64,000 nucleotides of DNA from NCBI RefSeq assembly GCF_900113005.1, contig NZ_FONW01000008.1:1-64000 (forward strand), given 5' to 3'. The position numbers were made by a program, and so were the translations under genes. The notes below the pieces were generated by a model. It was not told the origin of the DNA. It ran no database searches and saw only the letters and a program-made list of their open reading frames with translations. This DNA is from Sunxiuqinia elliptica. Its GTDB lineage: Bacteria; Bacteroidota; Bacteroidia; Bacteroidales; Prolixibacteraceae. Numbering within the stretch: position 1 is the first letter of the stretch; each line of letters begins with the position of its first letter. Shown here in pieces: positions 59,030 through 64,000 of the stretch.

Positions 59030-59683
59030 TTATCTTAATCGCCACAATGGAACCTGTGCTTTTAGCTGCAAATACTCTGTACGCACAGTATTTCGAAAAG
59101 GCACTGAAGGGTCAAGCACATGGCTTTGGTCTCTCAGACCATAAGCATATTCCAGAATCACATGCGTCTTTTTCAACTTCAATCCCAGTCCCAGTTTTAC
59201 CCGGTAGTCGATTTTATTGTTGTACATGTCTTGATTTAATGATCTGGCCACTACAAAAGCCGGATAGGCAAATAGTTTTTTTGTTAGATAATATTTTGTT
59301 CCCCAAGAAGCTGATAGAGAAGGAAACGATGTATTCCTAAATTCTGCACGAGTAGAATATGGTTGATCATCACCAACGCCCCCTCCCCCTGTCCCTTCCG
59401 ACACTTTTAGCATAGTAATATCACTAGATAAGGAAACATAGTTGATTTCAATGATTTGCTGGACTTTTGGGGTCAGGTAACGTTGTATAAACGCACCAGC
59501 CGTCCATCCGGCACCTTTGTCCATTTGGTCGATCGAAGTGTAAATGCTGTAATGGATCATCTCCGGATTAAATCGAGCAACTCCCGCTGTAATACCGATT
59601 TCAGTTTTTCCTTGTGCGTTTGCAAACTTAGCACCCAAAAGGAAAAGCATAAAAAGAACGATTGTAATATTTCTGTTTTTCAT
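59030..59683 (-). CDS. outer-membrane beta-barrel protein (PorT-like)
   Basis: A 217-aa exported protein. Signal peptide about 1-23 (ends KFANAQ), then alternating strands of an 8-stranded-type barrel (GAGWTAGAFIQRYLTPKVQQ, SFPSLSASWGTKYYL, KLGLGLKLKKTHVILEYAYG) ending in LQLKAQVPLWRLR. It is probably an outer-membrane protein without known ligand. First intact gene of the operon with DUF4249 and the receptor. Confidence 0.75.
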   Translation of the reverse strand: MKNRNITIVLFMLFLLGAKFANAQGKTEIGITAGVARFNPEMIHYSIYTSIDQMDKGAGWTAGAFIQRYLTPKVQQIIEINYVSLSSDITMLKVSEGTGGGGVGDDQPYSTRAEFRNTSFPSLSASWGTKYYLTKKLFAYPAFVVARSLNQDMYNNKIDYRVKLGLGLKLKKTHVILEYAYGLRDQSHVLDPSVPFRNTVRTEYLQLKAQVPLWRLR

Positions 59684-59750
59684 AGCTATGATTTTTGAAA
59701 TAAGACCAGCTACGCTGGCCTTACCTACTGTTTCTGTTCATTGTTGTCAA

Positions 59751-60110
59751 TTAATTATAAATAATGCTATTATGAATCCGAACGTAGTCTGACCAGAATT
59801 CAGCATTAAGGTTGTAAACGTTAAGAGTAGTTGTAATCTCCTCCAATGCCTTACCCTCAGTATCATAAATAAGATGATAGCCAACTGATTTTTGGGATTA
59901 GTCCCATAGTCAGAACCATTCAAGTTTTTTGCAACGCTATCTATTGTTTCATAATCTTTGAAGGCCAGATAGCCATTTCCCATACAAACATCAGCCTTTC
60001 CATGACCCCAAGGCTCAGCTTGAAGTTGCTCCACGACAGGCTCATCCTACTTACAGGCACCAAGAGTTGTTAACACGAGCCAGCATGGCAAAAAATTTGA
60101 TCTTTTTCAT
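59751..60110 (-). pseudogene. frameshifted small lipoprotein gene
   Basis: Beginning at the ATG at 60110 the frame reads MKKIKFFAM and then ends early. A second frame gives the rest of a lipoprotein signal (LVLTTLGACK) followed by an in-frame TAG and then DEPVVEQLQAEPWG and GNGYLAFKDYETIDSVAKNL. A third frame finishes with GYHLIYDTEGKALEEITTT to EFWSDYVRIHNSIIYN and a stop at 59751. Joined together these give a plausible lipoprotein of about 118 residues; the GYLAFKDYETIDSV part resembles DUF4848-type proteins (uncertain). Two frameshifts and one nonsense codon make it inactive unless the sequence contains errors. Confidence 0.65.
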
Positions 60111-60703
60111 AATTTTATATGGTTTATGGGATGGGTAGCTCCAACTCCCCACCCGTTTAATACAAATTTGACTAAGCCGGTTTCTTTTTCAAAGGGCCGG
60201 TTTTTTCCCTTTTAAAAATAGATATCGGTTCCACTTTGCCTTCTAGGCAATTTTTTCTTTTAAGTCCCTTAAGATTTTTCTCTTCACTCCCCAGAACGGG
60301 GGTCTCACTCTATGGAAGAAGCAGATGCAAATATAAATTTTTTATTAAAGAAACTGTTTAAATCTTATGTAAAAATAAGTTAAATCATAGCTCGACTGAT
60401 AGATGTATGATATACAAAATCTTTACTTAATTTTCTCGAGTTTTCTATGCTCACCAATGTTCTTTATACATCCATCTTTGGGGAATAACAACCTCTCCCC
60501 CCTGCTGGCGCGGAGTTATAATCCGTGTCATTGCTGAAGGCAATTCATTTTTTCGACAATCACATTCAATAAACCATGTTCTTCTGCACAATCAAATGAA
60601 CTGCAATCCAATTTGCAAAATAGATGATGACTAAACCATACAATACGATTATACAGTAGCAAGGGGATGTTGCCTTTTATATGCATCCGTGTTTCTCCAT
60701 TGG
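60111..60703. other. long non-coding region with gene debris
   Basis: About 590 bases without a recognisable gene. It holds a minus-strand -7 box, a near-palindrome CGGAGTTATAATCCG (60511-60525; perfect if one G is removed) and, at about 60570-60660, a minus-strand frame without a start (IVLYGLVIIYFANWIAVHLI, ending at a stop) that looks like a membrane-segment fragment. I cannot name its parent family. Confidence 0.4.
60328..60335 (-). promoter_or_regulatory. -7 element upstream of the decayed lipoprotein gene
   Basis: TATATTTG followed by C on the minus strand, a perfect TAnnTTTG match. It lies about 218 bases before the pseudogene ATG and could still drive the barrel/DUF4249/receptor genes. 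No good -33 box was found. Confidence 0.4.
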
Positions 60704-61102
60704 CTATTTCAACTCCCCTTGTTCTCTGAGAAATTCAAATATCTTTTTATCGACCTCCGAAATACGGTCAAGATCGCTGTAGTTTAGCCATTTCACTTCT
60801 TCGATTTCGCTGGTTGGCTTTGGAACGCCCTGGTACTTTGCCTTGTAGCAAGTCATTTTAACCACCACGCCCTTCGCCGCGCCGTCAGATTGCGCTTTAA
60901 AAGTACCAACATACTCAATCGTTGTTCTATCGATGTTAACGCTTAGCTCTTCTGCAATCTCCCGAACCAAGGTCTGTTCGTCCGTTTCGCCGGGCTCTCT
61001 CTTTCCTCCGGGAATGTAGTATTTGGTCTTCCCTTTCGATTTCGTACTTAAGATTTGTCCGTTTTGAGTATCAATGAGGGCTATTTTATCAACTTCATTC
61101 AT
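60704..61102 (-). CDS. Nudix hydrolase
   Basis: A 132-aa Nudix-fold pyrophosphatase. The Nudix box is G33KREPGE39 to REIAEELSV (47-55), matching Gx5Ex7REUxEExGU except that the conserved Gly is Ser54. YYIPGGKREPGETDEQTLV is typical. It probably hydrolyses a nucleotide or nucleotide-sugar diphosphate; the substrate is not known. It is flanked by non-coding debris and looks like an independent accessory gene. Confidence 0.88.
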   Translation of the reverse strand: MNEVDKIALIDTQNGQILSTKSKGKTKYYIPGGKREPGETDEQTLVREIAEELSVNIDRTTIEYVGTFKAQSDGAAKGVVVKMTCYKAKYQGVPKPTSEIEEVKWLNYSDLDRISEVDKKIFEFLREQGELK

Positions 61103-61151
61103 TTTTAAATCATTTTCTGTTCCTTCAAAATCTGGTGTAAATTTAAGTATT

Positions 61152-61245
61152 ACACCTTAAAATTCATCTTCGTTAAATACCGTGCGATTAGTTAATTCAA
61201 TACTTCCAGGATTTCCAACATCAGAAAATGACTAACGCCATCAAT
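61152..61245. repeat. 94-bp direct repeat, copy 1
   Basis: Identical to 62690-62783 at 89 of 94 positions by eye (five substitutions, no gaps). Both copies have the same orientation and flank the DUF5694 gene. On the minus strand the unit encodes the end of an alpha/beta hydrolase. Confidence 0.85.
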
Positions 61246-61272
61246 CTCATGATACTCCGCCCTATATACAAG
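61192..61272 (-). pseudogene. alpha/beta hydrolase C-terminal remnant, copy 1
   Basis: The frame reads RAEYHEIDGVSHFLMLE then ILEVLN and a TAA at 61192. GVSHFLMLE matches the segment around the catalytic His of alpha/beta hydrolases. The TAA replaces the CAA of copy 2, where the frame continues. Only about 26 residues stand between stop codons. Confidence 0.55.
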
Positions 61273-61396
61273 CTACATTCCCAAAGCAAAGATTGATAAG
61301 CCTCAATAAACGACATTGCATGGTTTCATAAGATCTTCTTTTCAGAAAGACAGAAGCCAATCACTTCTTTAACTATCGAAAGGAAGAAGCTTATCG

Positions 61397-62434
61397 CTAG
61401 TTATACTTCAACACCTCTAGATGTTCGACTTGCTCTAAATATTTTTCAATAAATGCACCATGTGAAGCACCAATGATAACGAGTATTTTTCTTTCAGGAT
61501 AACGAGCAACCACATTCATAATATTAGCCGTAATTTGAAGGTTTCTCATTTCCCATAAAGCATACCTTGCACGGTCAGCCCCTGATGGGAAATTGGTTTT
61601 AAGCCAGATCTCCCACTGTCCACTGTAATCTTGCTGCTTATATTCATTACTATTAAAGAACGCATACAAATTTGATAAGTCATTGGCTTGAACTCCTTCT
61701 TGACTTAGCTGGTTAATTTTTTGATACACTGGCAACTCATTGATCTGATCTAAGGGACCATCCTGGTCTTTATACTCTTGAACAAAATCAGGATAATACA
61801 TAAATAAAAGCGCTTCATCCTGCAAGTTATCAATTGACTCCAATTGATTAATATTTTCTCGTTTGGCCAATGAAGCTGCCAAGCTATAATATTCATTCTG
61901 GCTGGCAATCTTCTTTTCAATAATATTGGCTATGTATTTTTCAAAATCAGTTGCAAATACTGTTTTATTGTTGATGTATTCATATTGCAAAGCCGCAGAG
62001 GGTAAATCGGTTGTTGCCAGAAGATTAAACAACAACTCTTTTCGTTCGTTTATCGTAAGCTTTTCCTCACTCACTTGTTTCAGAACATTCTTTTTAGCTT
62101 CTAAAAAAGCAACTCCGTTAATCGCTTGTACGGTATCAGCTAATGAAAGAAATTCAGCACCAAAACGCCCTTTTGTAATCCCATCAAAAGCCGAATCTTG
62201 TCTTGATTGAATATCATACAAAAGTTCTCCTGACATTTTTTCGATGCAAATGACATCGAAATCAAAGGAATCTAATTTTGTAATGACCTTATCCAGCATA
62301 GGCGCTTCAACACCATCTATTTGCTGTAAGTGAGGTGTTCCCAAAATAAGAATTTGTGTTTTATTCGACTGAGACTTAGCTATAAATGGAACTAAACAAA
62401 TAAGGAAAACAATACATTTAAATTTTCTTTTCAT
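61397..62434 (-). CDS. DUF5694 exported protein (TraB/GumN-like)
   Basis: A 345-aa exported protein, signal peptide about 1-21 (ends FIAKSQ). ILILGTPHLQQIDG at the start, DFDVICIEKMSGE, and ILVIIGASHGAFIEKYLEQ at the end fit DUF5694, a family related to TraB/GumN (Tiki-like) folds with conserved GxPH, E and GxxH positions that could form a metal site. Activity is unknown; Tiki-type relatives are metalloproteases. It is bracketed by copies of a 94-bp repeat, so it may have arrived by insertion. Confidence 0.78.
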   Translation of the reverse strand: MKRKFKCIVFLICLVPFIAKSQSNKTQILILGTPHLQQIDGVEAPMLDKVITKLDSFDFDVICIEKMSGELLYDIQSRQDSAFDGITKGRFGAEFLSLADTVQAINGVAFLEAKKNVLKQVSEEKLTINERKELLFNLLATTDLPSAALQYEYINNKTVFATDFEKYIANIIEKKIASQNEYYSLAASLAKRENINQLESIDNLQDEALLFMYYPDFVQEYKDQDGPLDQINELPVYQKINQLSQEGVQANDLSNLYAFFNSNEYKQQDYSGQWEIWLKTNFPSGADRARYALWEMRNLQITANIMNVVARYPERKILVIIGASHGAFIEKYLEQVEHLEVLKYN

Positions 62435-62631
62435 TAAGTTTCAATTTTTTGAGTATACCTATTGATTATTAGTTCACAATGAAAATCACATACAATAATT
62501 GAATTTTCTACGAACGTACTGCATGTGTATTCAAATTGTTTTGAGTATGATCGGGATAATCATCCGATTTCCATTACTCCTTGCTATATGACAATTTATT
62601 AGGGCTAGTTGTTCTTTCTTTTTATTCAATC
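62435..62631. other. upstream region of the DUF5694 gene
   Basis: AT-rich, no gene seen. It should hold the DUF5694 promoter; no convincing TAnnTTTG box was identified. It adjoins the second hydrolase remnant. Confidence 0.4.
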
Positions 62632-62783
62632 GAAATCAATTTCTCAAACTTTGTTCTTCTCTTCGGGAACATCGTATTTAGCCGTCCCGACACCTCAAAA
62701 TTCATCTTCGTTAAATACCGTGCGATTAGTTGATTCAATACTTCCGGGATTTCCAACATCATAAAATGACTAACGCCACCAAT
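62632..62783 (-). pseudogene. alpha/beta hydrolase C-terminal remnant, copy 2
   Basis: The frame reads IGGVSHFMMLEIPEVLNQL and IARYLTKMNFEVSGRL, then continues to a TAA at 62632, about 50 residues. The first half is the His-containing end of an alpha/beta hydrolase. A TGA stands directly upstream (62784-62786), so the body of the gene is missing. Confidence 0.55.
62690..62783. repeat. 94-bp direct repeat, copy 2
   Basis: Second copy of the repeat at 61152-61245, same orientation, five substitutions. The distance between copies is about 1.44 kb and spans the whole DUF5694 gene. Confidence 0.85.
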
Positions 62784-62855
62784 TCAGTTTACGTATCACC
62801 ACCTCTTCAGTCATTGCGCTCTGCTCTGAACTGACGCTTAATGTTTCCAATAACT

Positions 62856-63455
62856 TTAGCTTCCTTTGATAATCTTTCTATTCTCTAATTCATTCAACAT
62901 CAATTCTAATTCATCACGACTTATAAATTCACTTTCAAATAACCACCGAAAAGTATACTCTTGATTTTCTTTATTATTCAGATCGTCAATTTTCATATAC
63001 CTTTTTCGAATGTATTCTCTTTGCTTACTTCTTAGTGACTCAACAAATTTATCTACTTCATCTTCATGCTTTTTATCATATAAAAAGAACAATTTTTCAA
63101 TCCCCTCCAAGGTTAGCTCCTTTTTCCGTTTAAAAAGTCCAATTGCCCAAACCGTTAGGCCTGCTGAAATTCCCATCCCTAATGTAGAAGTAATGATTTC
63201 ATCATTAGTCAATTTTACTAACCAGTCTGAGAGCAATAGTAGAACTAGCATTAGATTAAAAAATACAGAAATAAAAAGTCCCAGTTCAAATGGATTGATT
63301 TCTTTGCTTGTAATAATTTTATTAAATCCTATTTTTTCAAAAGGCATAATAAAAGATTTAAATCTTCCGTCAATTTGCCATTCAATAAGAAGCCCATCCT
63401 TTTTGATTTTATAGCTTCTTAGTTCTTTTCTTTCTTTCTGATATAAAGAATTCAT
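62856..63455 (-). CDS. hypothetical membrane protein
   Basis: A 199-aa protein I do not recognise. Two hydrophobic segments (about 57-80 and 88-108) follow an N-terminal cytosolic part with alternating charge (LRSYKIKKDGLLIEWQIDG), and the C-terminal half is charged and helical (EDEVDKFVESLRSKQREYIR, ELMLNELENRKIIKGS). The coding sequence is clearly more AT-rich than that of the housekeeping genes in the window, and it lies beside gene remnants, so it may be horizontally acquired. Confidence 0.6.
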   Translation of the reverse strand: MNSLYQKERKELRSYKIKKDGLLIEWQIDGRFKSFIMPFEKIGFNKIITSKEINPFELGLFISVFFNLMLVLLLLSDWLVKLTNDEIITSTLGMGISAGLTVWAIGLFKRKKELTLEGIEKLFFLYDKKHEDEVDKFVESLRSKQREYIRKRYMKIDDLNNKENQEYTFRWLFESEFISRDELELMLNELENRKIIKGS

Positions 63456-63694
63456 TGTCAGGGTCGCTTAAATTATTGGCATCGGACAAATATATGGGGA
63501 ACAAGCAATTATGAGCTTAAAGGCAAAACACAAGCGTTAATTCTGCTACGACCTTACCTGCTTTACATATACAACACCCTGTTGCACTATTCCATGTTAG
63601 TAAAACTAATCATATATTATTGATAAATCAATAAATATATAGAGCTTTGAACTATAAAATGTATAACCCAAAATTTCTAAGATTGCGACATCAT
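63456..63694. other. AT-rich non-coding stretch
   Basis: Contains no recognisable gene. A run such as ATATATTATTGATAAATCAATAAATATATAG near 63613-63642 (given by position) has weak dyad symmetry. It should hold the promoter of the hypothetical membrane protein. Confidence 0.35.
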
Positions 63695-63733
63695 CTAAAG
63701 CTCGCAGATCCCTTTATGATCCGCGAGCTTTAG
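63695..63733 (-). terminator. long hairpin after the right-edge VOC gene
   Basis: CTAAAGCTCGC (63695-63705) pairs with GCGAGCTTTAG (63723-63733), extended inside by GATC/GATC after one mismatch, 7-nt loop. It begins six bases after the VOC stop on the minus strand. A T tract is lacking, so it may be a terminator of the non-canonical type or a stabiliser. Confidence 0.55.
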
Positions 63734-63739
63734 AATCAA

Positions 63740-64000
63740 TTAATGCATTGAATGGAACCGCATCCGATTCCCTTCGGAATCGATAAACTCTGCAATGAAC
63801 ATGACTTCAAGTGGCGTTTTTGGCATCGTGACCTTTCCACCTGCAGCTTCAACTCGCGACAATGGAATGTTCAAATCATCTCCCCCATTCAGGTAAAGTA
63901 TTGGTCCCTCTGTAGTCGGTGTAAAACCTTTCATTTCTACAATTCCGCCGCTAACAGCAGATCCATCCTCCTCATACGGAAAGCACCCGTATCTCATCTT
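63740..64000 (-). CDS. VOC-family protein, cut by the window edge
   Basis: The C-terminal 86 codons of a VOC-family (glyoxalase-like) protein; the frame is open to the window end, so the N-terminal part lies outside. GPILYLNGGDDLNIPLSRVE, AAGGKVTMPKTPL, and FIAEFIDSEGNRMRFHS are the usual second half, with GGKV...IDSEGNR as in the YdhR/PhnB-like group. The function is not assignable. Confidence 0.8.
   Translation of the reverse strand, partial: KMRYGCFPYEEDGSAVSGGIVEMKGFTPTTEGPILYLNGGDDLNIPLSRVEAAGGKVTMPKTPLEVMFIAEFIDSEGNRMRFHSMH

Noticed and set aside
55776-59683. SusC/SusD polysaccharide-utilisation locus
   Set aside because: The receiver-type TonB protein is paired with a DUF4249 lipoprotein, no SusD-like protein or glycosidase is adjacent, and the receptor is much shorter than SusC.

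Overview
The window looks like a chromosomal segment of a Bacteroidota bacterium, most likely a fermentative, polysaccharide-using member of the Marinilabiliales/Prolixibacteraceae type (the family-level placement is inference). Supporting signs are promoters of the TTTG-N18-22-TAnnTTTG class, A-rich ribosome binding regions instead of strong Shine-Dalgarno sites, Bacteroidota-specific families (DUF5606, DUF6913, DUF6787, DUF4249, DUF5694), a carboxypeptidase-regulatory-domain TonB-dependent receptor, LytTR and NarL response regulators, and class I fumarase. No rRNA, tRNA, CRISPR array, intact insertion sequence or prophage was seen.

Layout. 0-9 kb: a NarL-type two-component pair with a good promoter, a fructosamine-kinase-family protein, DUF5606, a TPR lipoprotein, fumarase, a class IV aminotransferase, and a second histidine kinase that overlaps a LytTR regulator tail to tail. 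9-16 kb: housekeeping genes (RidA, NAD-dependent DNA ligase, DUF6913, dapA, carboxynorspermidine decarboxylase, an ABC-F ATPase). 16-26 kb, all on the minus strand: carbohydrate genes (GH36-like glycosidase, rhamnulokinase, CE15-like glucuronoyl esterase), a DUF1697 protein, a Na+/H+ antiporter and an APC permease fused to regulatory domains. 26-31.6 kb: an acid-forming fermentation cluster, pta - atypical 3-hydroxyacyl-CoA dehydrogenase - ackA // ptb - buk, which can convert acetyl-CoA and butyryl-CoA to acetate and butyrate with ATP gain. 32-43 kb, plus strand: FAD/Fe-S oxidoreductase, methyltransferase, M48 protease, CinA, AsmA, GH43, and CorA behind an unusual leader. 43-52.6 kb: trans-sulfuration enzyme, DUF4159, flavodoxin-like protein, pterin dehydratase, VTT and DUF6787 membrane proteins, MsrA, a ClpP paralogue, ferredoxin, endonuclease III, a second ABC-F ATPase and glutaminase. 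52.7-64 kb is an accessory region: VOC/AraC pair, condensation-type acyltransferase, a TonB receptor/DUF4249/barrel operon, Nudix, DUF5694, an unknown membrane protein, and several gene remnants.

The most interesting element is the 5' leader of corA (about 41958-42090). A near-consensus promoter is followed by a 16-codon open frame beginning Met-Asp-Glu-Gly-Pro-Gly. Its stop codon abuts two mutually exclusive hairpins, one of which buries an exceptionally strong Shine-Dalgarno sequence of corA. This is the layout expected of a translational attenuator, possibly one that senses Mg2+ through ribosome destabilisation on an acidic/proline nascent chain.

A second theme is gene decay at the right end: the tail of an outer-membrane barrel gene, a threonine-dehydratase-like tail, a frameshifted lipoprotein gene, and a 94-bp direct repeat encoding the end of an alpha/beta hydrolase on both sides of the DUF5694 gene.
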